NCBI GenBank assembly: GCA_028095445.1
Contig: JAOHCJ010000013.1
Location: forward strand, 1 to 18,157
Direction of reading: 5' to 3'
DNA length: 18,157 bases
Origin: Candidatus Pelagibacter sp.
GTDB lineage: Bacteria > Pseudomonadota > Alphaproteobacteria > Pelagibacterales > Pelagibacteraceae
Positions 6,712 to 13,477 of this stretch are shown piece by piece (within the stretch, counting starts at the first letter, position 1; each line of letters opens with the position of its first letter). A program made the position numbers and the translations under genes. Below the pieces are notes generated by a model that was not told the DNA's origin, made no database searches, and saw nothing but the letters and a program-made list of their open reading frames with translations.

Positions 6712-8022
6712 ATGTTAGAAAATTATTTTAACTATAAAAAACACAAAACTGATTTTAAAACAGAGGTAATAGCTGGTGTAACTACATTTTTAACAATGGC
6801 TTATATAATGTTTTTAAATCCATTTATATTGTCAGGAGAATTCGCAGGGCCAGAGAAAGGTTTCTTTGATTTCGGAGCTGTGTTTACAGCTACAATCGTT
6901 GCAACCGCACTTGCCTGTTTCATAATGGCATTTTACGGAAAAACATGGCCAATTGGTTTGGCACCTGGTATGGGAATTAATGCTTTTGTTGCATTTGGAG
7001 TGGTTGCTGGAATGGGATATACGCCCCAAGCAGCACTTGGAGCAGTATTAGTTGCTGGTATATTATTCTTAATAATATCATTAACACCAATTAGAGCGTG
7101 GTTAATTAATTCAATTCCTAAAAGTTTAAAGCTTGGGATTGGTGCTGGAATCGGACTATTCTTAGCAATTATTGGTTTAGAAATTATGGGTGTTGTTGCT
7201 GATCATCCTGTAACTCTTGTCACTATAGGTGATATGAAAAATCCTTTAATTTTACTTGCCTGTCTAGCTTTTGTTTCAATGATAGTTATGGAAAAACTTA
7301 ATATTAAAGGAAATATTATTATTGGAATTATTGTTTTTAGTATTATTGCATGGGTAAGTGGACTTGCAAAATTTAATGGTGTTGTTGGAAGTATTCCTCC
7401 AATGACTTATCTATTTGATTTTGATCTAACTGCTGCATTTACAGCCGGAATGTCTACGGTAATATTTACATTATTATTTATTGACTTTTTTGATACTGCT
7501 GGAACTTTAACTTCAGTTGCAAATGTTGCAGGTAAAGTTGATAGCAAAGGAAAAGTTCAGGATATTGATAAAGCAATGATGGCAGACAGCGTTGGAACTG
7601 TCGCTGGTGCAATGATGGGAACAACTACTGTCACAAGTTATGTTGAGTCTGGTGCTGGTGTTAAAGCAGGCGGAAGAACAGGAATGACCTCTTTAACAAT
7701 TGGTGTTTTATTTTTAGCTTGCTTATTCCTTTCGCCTCTAGCAACTAGCTTACCAAAAGAAATTGACGGGGCTGCACTTCTATATGTTTCGGTTTTATTT
7801 GTAAGAAATATTACAGACATCGAGTGGGACGATATTGGTGAGTCAGCTCCTGCAATTCTTGCAATGATAGCCATGCCTTTAACATATAGCATCAGCAATG
7901 GTATTGCCTTAGCATTTATTTCTTATGCTTTGATCAGGTTATTTACTGGTAAGTTTTCAAGTACTTCTCCAGCAATATGGGTAATTGCAATATTAAGTGC
8001 TGTAAGTTTTGCTGTTGCTTAA
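6712..8022 (+). CDS. NCS2-family purine permease (AzgA/PbuG type)
   Basis: An inner-membrane transporter for purine bases (guanine, hypoxanthine, adenine or xanthine), probably cation-coupled. It has 436 residues and multiple hydrophobic segments, normal for the AzgA-like branch of NCS2. Family signatures include the N-terminal KTEVIAGVTTFLTMAYIMFLNP, GMGINAFVAF, FIDFFDTAGTLTSVAN, and GTTTVTSYVESGAGVKAGGRTG; the last two are diagnostic for the AzgA/PbuG/GhxP group rather than UraA or xanthine permeases. The start is supported by AGGAGG four bases upstream. A purine phosphoribosyltransferase gene converges on it, which suggests a salvage pair. Specificity among purines cannot be decided from sequence alone. 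Confidence 0.9.
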   Translation: MLENYFNYKKHKTDFKTEVIAGVTTFLTMAYIMFLNPFILSGEFAGPEKGFFDFGAVFTATIVATALACFIMAFYGKTWPIGLAPGMGINAFVAFGVVAGMGYTPQAALGAVLVAGILFLIISLTPIRAWLINSIPKSLKLGIGAGIGLFLAIIGLEIMGVVADHPVTLVTIGDMKNPLILLACLAFVSMIVMEKLNIKGNIIIGIIVFSIIAWVSGLAKFNGVVGSIPPMTYLFDFDLTAAFTAGMSTVIFTLLFIDFFDTAGTLTSVANVAGKVDSKGKVQDIDKAMMADSVGTVAGAMMGTTTVTSYVESGAGVKAGGRTGMTSLTIGVLFLACLFLSPLATSLPKEIDGAALLYVSVLFVRNITDIEWDDIGESAPAILAMIAMPLTYSISNGIALAFISYALIRLFTGKFSSTSPAIWVIAILSAVSFAVA

Positions 8023-8032
8023 AAAATAATTT

Positions 8033-8060
8033 ATGGGGCTAGTTTAAATTCTAGCCCTAT
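8033..8060. terminator. Bidirectional terminator whose stem includes the phosphoribosyltransferase stop codon
   Basis: A 10-bp stem pairs 8033-8042 (ATGGGGCTAG) with 8051-8060 (CTAGCCCTAT), with one G-T pair, around TTTAAATT. It is followed by T-rich sequence on both strands, so it can end both the permease transcript and the opposing phosphoribosyltransferase transcript. The minus-strand TAG stop (8059-8057) lies inside the right arm. Confidence 0.75.
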
Positions 8061-8578
8061 TTATTTCTCTTGATTATTTCTTCCATTGATAACTCTTCAT
8101 AATGTTCTGTTGGCTGAACAATCCAAGGGTCTGAATCTAATTTTACTGGACAAAAATCTGGTTCAAAAGTAGATGATTTCTTTTTCCATAAACAGGCTGT
8201 TTTAACTTCTTTAATAAAATTTTTTGTTGGTTCATATTTTTTTAACCATTCAATACTTTTATTTAATGTCAGTCCTGTATCAGATAAATCGTCGACTAAA
8301 AGAACTCTATCAAAATCTTTATTTTCCGCTAATGAACTAATTTCTCTAGCAAACATAAGTTGACCTTGTTTGTCTTCCATGCCCTTTCCTGAGTAACTTT
8401 GAATAACTATATAGGCTATCGGTAATTTTAAAATTCTAGAAAGAATGTCAAGTATAGGTGCGGCACCCCTCATAATACCCACTAATACTGTAGGCTTATA
8501 GTTGAAATGAATATCTATTGCTAATTTTTCAACAATTTTTGTATATTCTTCAAATGTGATAATTAATTTATCTGCCAT
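8057..8578 (-). CDS. Purine phosphoribosyltransferase (xanthine-guanine/hypoxanthine type)
   Basis: Converts a purine base and PRPP to the nucleoside monophosphate in the cytoplasm, the salvage step after purine uptake. The 13-residue PRPP-binding motif is clear as RVLLVDDLSDTGLT, preceded by GIMRGAAP in the position of the family's pyrophosphate loop. DPWIVQP near the C terminus is like the base-stacking segment of XGPRT/HPRT enzymes. I chose the start at MADKLIITFEEY (8578, 173 residues). The open frame extends to 8614, but the extra 12 residues are hydrophobic and unlike the family. The XGPRT versus HPRT assignment is not settled. It diverges from the GT17 gene (44 bases between starts) and shares a terminator with the permease. 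Confidence 0.85.
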   Translation of the reverse strand: MADKLIITFEEYTKIVEKLAIDIHFNYKPTVLVGIMRGAAPILDILSRILKLPIAYIVIQSYSGKGMEDKQGQLMFAREISSLAENKDFDRVLLVDDLSDTGLTLNKSIEWLKKYEPTKNFIKEVKTACLWKKKSSTFEPDFCPVKLDSDPWIVQPTEHYEELSMEEIIKRNK

Positions 8579-8622
8579 AAAATTTTTTATCATATAAATA
8601 TAAATAAAAAACAATAAAAATT

Positions 8623-9516
8623 ATGAAAATATTTGATTGCTTTATGTACTTTGATGAAGATGTTGTTTTAGATGTAAGACTAAATTTTTTAAATGACTTT
8701 GTTGATGGATTTATAATCATAGAATCTATGTATAATCATAAGGGTGAAAAAAGAGATCCATTATTTGATATCGATAAATTTAAAAAATTTGAGAATAAAA
8801 TTAAATATATTTTAATAGATGATGTTCCTCCTGAAATAGAAGAAATTATAAGCAATGATGATGAAAAAGAAATTTATAGAAAATCTGTATTTAATGCTTG
8901 GAAAAGAGAAAATCTTCAGCGAAATCAAATTAGCCAAGGAATTCTCAACGCTAACAAAGAGGATTGGATAATGATCTCAGATTTAGATGAAATACCTGAT
9001 TTAAGAAAAGTAGATTTAAAAAAAATCAAGAATAAATTTGTCTTTTTTGAACAAGATATGATGTACTACAAATTTAATTTAAAATTAAAAGATTATACTT
9101 GGGTTGGAACTAAAGTTTGTAAAATGAAAAATCTTGAATCTCCGCAATGGCTAAGAGATATTAAAGATAGAAAATATAGCTGGTGGAGACTTGATGCCTA
9201 CTTTTCTAAAAGAAAATATCATGATATTTTGTTTATTAGGAATGGTGGTTGGCATTTTTCTTATTTAAAAAGTCCAAAAGGTATTGAAAAAAAACTTAAA
9301 TCTTATCTACATCATATAGATTATGATTTAAGCCCTATTGGAGAAAAAAAAATTGAAGAGATGATGAATAATAAAAAAACTATTTACAACATTAAGGCTG
9401 ATCAAAAACAAAATAAATTTGATGGTGCAAACAAACTATATAAAATTGATATAAGTTTGTTACCCTCCTATATTTTAAGAAATAAAGATAAATTTATTAA
9501 TTGGATAGATGAATAA
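8623..9516 (+). CDS. Glycosyltransferase family 17 protein
   Basis: A 297-residue glycosyltransferase resembling family 17, whose eukaryotic founder is beta-1,4-N-acetylglucosaminyltransferase III. Seen features are the N-terminal KIFDCFMYFDEDVVLDVRLN segment, the ESMYNHKG turn, the catalytic DxD-like motif in MISDLDEIP (Asp120 and Asp122), and the C-terminal GGWHFSYL with a following HH. No signal peptide or membrane segment is evident, so it is probably cytoplasmic and acts on a surface glycan or lipid carrier, though donor and acceptor are unknown. No other polysaccharide genes are adjacent except the distant GT9 gene. Its TAA stop overlaps the ATG of the DUF1330 gene by one base (TAATG), so the two are probably cotranscribed. 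Confidence 0.83.
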   Translation: MKIFDCFMYFDEDVVLDVRLNFLNDFVDGFIIIESMYNHKGEKRDPLFDIDKFKKFENKIKYILIDDVPPEIEEIISNDDEKEIYRKSVFNAWKRENLQRNQISQGILNANKEDWIMISDLDEIPDLRKVDLKKIKNKFVFFEQDMMYYKFNLKLKDYTWVGTKVCKMKNLESPQWLRDIKDRKYSWWRLDAYFSKRKYHDILFIRNGGWHFSYLKSPKGIEKKLKSYLHHIDYDLSPIGEKKIEEMMNNKKTIYNIKADQKQNKFDGANKLYKIDISLLPSYILRNKDKFINWIDE

Positions 9517-9803
9517 TGAAGGCATACTGGATTGCAATTTATAAAGATTTAAAAAATTTAGAAAACATTAAAAAATATGCAGAAAAAGCGACTCCTGCTA
9601 TAAAAAAATATAAAGGTAAAATACTTGCAAGAGGAGGTAAAATAGAAACTATTGAAGGTACACCCACACCAAGAACTGTTTTAATAGAGTTTCCAAGCTT
9701 AGAAGAGGCTGTCAATTGTTATCAATCAAATGAATATCAGGAAGCTATGAAAATTGGAAATGGAGAGTTTAACAGACATATACAAATTGTAGAAGGAATT
9801 TAA
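9516..9803 (+). CDS. DUF1330 family small protein
   Basis: A 95-residue protein of the DUF1330 group, which has a dimeric ferredoxin-like alpha/beta-barrel fold related to antibiotic-biosynthesis-monooxygenase-like proteins. Recognisable elements are the opening MKAYWIAIYKD strand, KKYKGKILARGGKIETIEG, and RTVLIEFPSLEEAVNCYQSNEYQEAMKI. The length is normal for the family. The biochemical function of the family is not established. It is translationally coupled to the GT17 gene by a TAATG junction, which may reflect genome compaction more than shared function. Its stop interlocks with that of the convergent DNA glycosylase gene over four bases. Confidence 0.85.
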   Translation: MKAYWIAIYKDLKNLENIKKYAEKATPAIKKYKGKILARGGKIETIEGTPTPRTVLIEFPSLEEAVNCYQSNEYQEAMKIGNGEFNRHIQIVEGI

Positions 9804-10435
9804 TATTGTATTGGCTCTGGGTCTATACTTCTCCAAAGATACCAAGTAGCTACAGAGCAATAAGGGGTAAATTTTTTTTGAAGTAATTTTATATAAGATT
9901 CTGGTGGTAAATATTTTTTTTTATAATTTTTTGAAATTGCTCTTAATAACCCTATATCTTGTATAGGCCATATATTTGAACGATTATAAGTAAATAATAA
10001 AATCATTTCAGCTGACCACCTGCCAATTTGTCTTAACTGAGATAAATAAATTATCGCTTCTTCATCAGACATCTTAATAATTAATTTAGAATTAAAGGAT
10101 TTATCTAATGTTTGCTTTGCTAAACTTTTTATTCCTCTAACTTTTTGTCTACTAAGTCCACAACTTTTTAATTGAATATTAGATAATTTTGAAATTGTTT
10201 TTGCATTAATCTTATTCTTGCATCTTTTTTTAAATTTTAAAAAAACAGAATTAGCTGCTGCTATGCTTATTTGCTGACCGATGATACTTTTACACAATGA
10301 ATAAAACACATCTTTTCTTGAAGTAAGTACAGTTTCAGATGGAGACTTATATTTTTTTATTAAAAAGGACATGGTTTTATCTTTTTTTGATAAATATTTT
10401 TTTGCTGTATTCCAATATTTTGGTGCTTTACTCAT
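9800..10435 (-). CDS. DNA-3-methyladenine glycosylase II (AlkA-like, HhH-GPD)
   Basis: A monofunctional base-excision-repair glycosylase that removes alkylated bases. Its 211 residues match the minimal AlkA type without the extra N-terminal domain or the Ada fusion of some relatives. The helix-hairpin-helix lies at about 133-147 (LRQIGRWSAEMILLF). The catalytic aspartate is Asp160 in NIWPIQDIGLLRA, and SIIGQQIS (50-57) is the conserved N-terminal helix. No iron-sulfur cysteine cluster is present, which separates it from Nth/MutY. It is downstream of the EamA transporter with an 8-base overlap (ATGAGTAA), so translation is probably coupled. It converges on DUF1330 with interlocked stops. Confidence 0.88.
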   Translation of the reverse strand: MSKAPKYWNTAKKYLSKKDKTMSFLIKKYKSPSETVLTSRKDVFYSLCKSIIGQQISIAAANSVFLKFKKRCKNKINAKTISKLSNIQLKSCGLSRQKVRGIKSLAKQTLDKSFNSKLIIKMSDEEAIIYLSQLRQIGRWSAEMILLFTYNRSNIWPIQDIGLLRAISKNYKKKYLPPESYIKLLQKKFTPYCSVATWYLWRSIDPEPIQY

Positions 10436-11312
10436 GTCTGGTAGTAGATGGTATTTTTTCTTTATGGTAAATTTCTCTTCTAAGAATAATTAAAGACGAA
10501 AAAACTACCAATAGTGCACCCGATAAAGTTTTTATTGTAGGTATTTCATCCCAAATTAAATATCCAAAAATTATTCCAAAAACTAAGGCCAAATATTTTA
10601 ATGGAGAAACCAAAGATACTTCAGATAGTTTAAAAGATTGGCTTAGCCATAAATTTGCAAAACCCCCTAAAAATCCAATCATGCATAATAAAAATAAATC
10701 CTTTAGTTCAGGTATTACCCAACCAAAAGGTATTGTAAATAAACTTGCCAATGTAATGGCTGCTGAGAAATTTAGAGAAATAAGCCATACAGGTTCTGTT
10801 GTTGATAGTTGTCGAATTGCAATAGCAACATAGGATAAACCTAAGCAAAATATTATTGGATAAATATAATATACATTTAAAGAGTCAAAGCCAGGTTCGG
10901 TTATTACGATTATTCCTATGAAACCAATTAATACTGCTAGCCATCTATAGAGTCCCACTTTTTCACTTAAGAAAAAAATTGAAAAAATTGTTGTAAAGAT
11001 TGGTGCAGCAAAAGAGATACTAACTACTGTAGCCAATGGTAAATTTCTTAAAGCTATAAATATTGCAATTAGAGCAATTAATCCAAACAAACATCTTAAA
11101 AAGTGTAAACCTGCTCTTTTTGTATAATAAAAATTTTTAATTCTATCTCTTGGCATTATAATAAAATAAAGAACCACACCAAAAAAACCCCTAAAAAATA
11201 ATACTTGCCCTAAAGGATAGTGCTCAGACCATTTAACAATTAAGTCCATTATAGAAAATGCACATACCGACATAAACATGTACAAAAAGCCTAATTGATT
11301 TTTAGTTAACAT
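10428..11312 (-). CDS. EamA-family (DMT superfamily) transporter
   Basis: An inner-membrane transporter of the drug/metabolite superfamily. Its 294 residues hold about ten hydrophobic segments in two five-helix repeats; the second EamA unit starts near residue 145. Typical features are the N-terminal FMSVCAFSIMDLIVKW, LRNLPLATVVSISFAAPIFTTIFSIFFLSEKVG at the end of the first repeat, and LSEVSLVSPLKYLALVFGIIFGYLIWDEIPT at the end of the second. The substrate cannot be inferred, since the superfamily covers amino acids, nucleotides and other metabolites. It is the first gene of a two-gene unit with the DNA glycosylase and is divergent from msrA with 35 bases between starts. Confidence 0.88.
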   Translation of the reverse strand: MLTKNQLGFLYMFMSVCAFSIMDLIVKWSEHYPLGQVLFFRGFFGVVLYFIIMPRDRIKNFYYTKRAGLHFLRCLFGLIALIAIFIALRNLPLATVVSISFAAPIFTTIFSIFFLSEKVGLYRWLAVLIGFIGIIVITEPGFDSLNVYYIYPIIFCLGLSYVAIAIRQLSTTEPVWLISLNFSAAITLASLFTIPFGWVIPELKDLFLLCMIGFLGGFANLWLSQSFKLSEVSLVSPLKYLALVFGIIFGYLIWDEIPTIKTLSGALLVVFSSLIILRREIYHKEKIPSTTRHE

Positions 11313-11347
11313 AAGAATAATTTGTAAAGTAAATTAAAGGATAATCA

Positions 11348-11791
11348 ATGGAAATAGCAATTTTAGGTTTGGGATGTTTTTGGGGGCCAGAAATTAAGTT
11401 TAGTAAACTTGATGGAGTAGTTAAAACTGAGGTTGGTTACTGTGGTGGTAATAATAAAGAAACAAGCTATAAAGATGTTTGCACAGGAACAACCAATCAT
11501 GCTGAAGTAGTTAAATTGGACTTTGATCCCAAAATAATTTCATATGAAAAAATTTTGAAATTTTTTTTTGAAATTCATGACTCAACAACCTTAAATTCTC
11601 AAGGACCAGATTTTGGAACACAGTATAGAAGTGAAATATTTTACTTAAATGATAAACAAAAAATTATTGCTGAAGAAGTTAAAAAAAAAACTAATGAAAA
11701 ATTGTCCGGCAAGGTAGTGACAAATATATCTTTAGTCAAAAACTACTGCCCTGCAGAAGAGTATCATCAAAGATATTTGGAAAAAAGATAA
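11348..11791 (+). CDS. msrA: Peptide methionine (S)-S-oxide reductase
   Basis: Reduces the S-epimer of methionine sulfoxide in proteins or as free amino acid. The 147-residue form lacks the N-terminal extension of E. coli MsrA (212 residues). The active site is GCFWG with Cys10; QGPDFGTQYRSEIF holds the conserved Asp88 and Tyr93, and GTTNHAE the substrate loop. The usual C-terminal glycine-rich tail with resolving cysteines is missing and the chain ends soon after PAEEYHQRYLEK. Candidate resolving residues are Cys32 (in GYCGG, often GYAGG), Cys45 and Cys134. A weak AAAGGA lies six bases before the ATG. It is the first gene of a four-gene operon; the sulfurtransferase ATG follows its stop after a single base. 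Confidence 0.93.
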   Translation: MEIAILGLGCFWGPEIKFSKLDGVVKTEVGYCGGNNKETSYKDVCTGTTNHAEVVKLDFDPKIISYEKILKFFFEIHDSTTLNSQGPDFGTQYRSEIFYLNDKQKIIAEEVKKKTNEKLSGKVVTNISLVKNYCPAEEYHQRYLEKR

Positions 11792-11792
11792 T

Positions 11793-12605
11793 ATGTCTTT
11801 GGTTACTACAAAATGGTTAGAGGATAATTTTGATAAAGTAAAAATTATTGATTGTTCATGGCACATGCCTCAAACAAATAGAAATGGTTTTGAAGAATAT
11901 AAAAAACAACATATTCAAAATTCTATTTTTTTTGATTTAGATAAAAACTCAAAAAAAAATACTGATTTACCTCATATGCTGACTGACTTCAAATCTTGGA
12001 AAAGTATTATTTCAAGTATGGGTATTAAAAATGAAGACAGAATAGTTATTTATGACAATTCGGATGTGGTTAGCTCTTGTAGATGCTGGTATAACTTTAT
12101 TTATTTTGGTCATAACCCAATTTTAGTTCATGTATTAGATGGAGGTCTAAAAAAGTGGATTAAAGAAAATAAAACTACTACTGCCAACACAACTAAAATT
12201 ATAAAAAGTAATTATAAGGTAACTGAAAAAAAAGAACTAGTAAAAAACAAAGTACAAATAGACAAAAATATTTCTAAAAAAGAATTTAATGTTATTGATG
12301 CAAGAAGCAAAGATAGATTTGAAGGCAAAGTTACCGAGCCAAGAAAAGGTTTAAAAAGTGGCTCAATACAAAATTCTTTTTGCTTACCTTTTTTGGAATT
12401 ATTAAATGATGATAAAACTTTCATTTCTAAAGATAAAATTTTTGAAAAATTTCAATCTACTAAATGTGACCTTAATAAAAATCTTGTGTTTTCTTGTGGT
12501 TCAGGTGTTACTGCCTCAGTTTTAGCACTTGCTTATTCTTTAATAGAGAATAAATATATGCCTACTATTTACGACGGATCATGGAGTGAGTATGGAAAAT
12601 TTTAA
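11793..12605 (+). CDS. sseA: 3-mercaptopyruvate-type sulfurtransferase (two-domain rhodanese)
   Basis: Transfers sulfur from 3-mercaptopyruvate (or thiosulfate) to an acceptor thiol or cyanide. Its 270 residues form two rhodanese domains, about 3-125 and 155-268. The N-terminal domain is the inactive one and has no catalytic-loop Cys. The C-terminal domain carries Cys235 in CGSGVTA, the signature of mercaptopyruvate sulfurtransferases, and EPRKGLKSGSIQNS matches the rhodanese EPRPGxxxGHIPGA motif. No signal peptide is seen, so it is cytoplasmic. It is embedded between msrA (1-nt gap) and the RND adaptor (2-nt gap), pointing to a redox or sulfur-stress theme. Thiosulfate specificity is possible but less likely given the loop. 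Confidence 0.88.
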   Translation: MSLVTTKWLEDNFDKVKIIDCSWHMPQTNRNGFEEYKKQHIQNSIFFDLDKNSKKNTDLPHMLTDFKSWKSIISSMGIKNEDRIVIYDNSDVVSSCRCWYNFIYFGHNPILVHVLDGGLKKWIKENKTTTANTTKIIKSNYKVTEKKELVKNKVQIDKNISKKEFNVIDARSKDRFEGKVTEPRKGLKSGSIQNSFCLPFLELLNDDKTFISKDKIFEKFQSTKCDLNKNLVFSCGSGVTASVLALAYSLIENKYMPTIYDGSWSEYGKF

Positions 12606-12607
12606 TA

Positions 12608-13477
12608 ATGAAAAGATCAACTAAAGTCACATCAATACTAATAATATTTTTTTTAATCATAGCTATTGTTGTGATTGGTAGAATGATGATTGGACAACAT
12701 TTTGCAAAAAAATTTAGTAAAAGACCTCCTCCAGGAATTATTGTAACAAAAGTTGTCAAAATTAATTTTTCAGAAAAAATTGAAAGTTTTGGAACTGCAG
12801 TATCAAAAAAAAATGAGTCATTTAGGGTTAAAAGAAGTGACTTAATTGGAGAATTAAACCTAAAAGAATATGTTAAAAAAGATGAGATAATATTACAACT
12901 TAAGGATAAAAATATTGTTGCTCCATTTAATGGTATCTTGGGATACCGAGGAATCACAGGGGATATTCTTGATTCTAATAATTCAATAATAATTACATTG
13001 GATGATAATTCAGTTATTTATTCTGATTTAAAAATTCCTGAAATCTTTGCATCTGTAATTAAAAAAGGATTACCTATAACTGCTAAATTCTCGGGTAATA
13101 AAACAAAGGTTTATAATGGAATGGTTCATGCTGTTTCAAGTAGAATAAATGCAGAAACCAGAAGTCTTTTAATAAGAGTCAAAATTGATAATAAAGGTGC
13201 TGAGTTAATTCCAGGCTCACTTCTAGAAGTTACTGTTAATTTTAATGAAAGAAATTCTCTTGGAATACCAGACACAAGCATCATGTTAGAAGGTGACAAA
13301 ATTTATGTGTATAAAGTTTCAGAAAAAAATATCACAAATAAAACTGAAATTAGGATTGGAATAAGAAATAGTGGTTATGTTGAAGTTCTGTCCGGATTAA
13401 TTGAAGGAGAAAATATTGTTGCAGAAGGACTTAAAAAAGTACGCCCAAGAGGTGAAATAAAACCAATTGAAAAATAA
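12608..13477 (+). CDS. RND efflux periplasmic adaptor (membrane fusion protein) lacking the alpha-hairpin
   Basis: The periplasmic adaptor that normally links an RND pump to an outer-membrane channel. It has an N-terminal membrane anchor (about 8-28), a proline-rich spacer (38-42), lipoyl (biotinyl-like) half-motifs, a beta-barrel (about 133-212) and a membrane-proximal domain (about 213-280). At 289 residues it is some 80-100 short of typical adaptors. The deficit is localised: the first lipoyl half ends YVKKDEIILQLKD (to residue 100) and the second begins at once with KNIVAPFNGILG (101-112). The coiled-coil hairpin that usually separates them, and contacts TolC-like channels, is absent. The reading frame is clean, so this is not an evident recent deletion. 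Its stop overlaps the pump start by one base (TAATG). Confidence 0.88.
   Translation: MKRSTKVTSILIIFFLIIAIVVIGRMMIGQHFAKKFSKRPPPGIIVTKVVKINFSEKIESFGTAVSKKNESFRVKRSDLIGELNLKEYVKKDEIILQLKDKNIVAPFNGILGYRGITGDILDSNNSIIITLDDNSVIYSDLKIPEIFASVIKKGLPITAKFSGNKTKVYNGMVHAVSSRINAETRSLLIRVKIDNKGAELIPGSLLEVTVNFNERNSLGIPDTSIMLEGDKIYVYKVSEKNITNKTEIRIGIRNSGYVEVLSGLIEGENIVAEGLKKVRPRGEIKPIEK

Noticed and set aside
7638..7898. 86-codon minus-strand open frame inside the purine permease
   Set aside because: It is antisense to the diagnostic SYVESGAGV region and lacks any family features.
8579..8614. Upstream extension of the phosphoribosyltransferase by 12 residues
   Set aside because: The extension is hydrophobic, unlike the family N terminus, and would consume the divergent promoter region; MADKL is the expected start.
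12565..12957. 130-codon minus-strand open frame opposite the RND adaptor
   Set aside because: It is antisense to recognisable adaptor sequence and bridges two genes; a shadow of AT-rich coding.
12608..13477. Frameshift or sequencing deletion as the cause of the short RND adaptor
   Set aside because: The frame is continuous, both lipoyl halves abut cleanly with conserved residues, and the downstream domains are intact; only orthologue comparison could fully exclude it.
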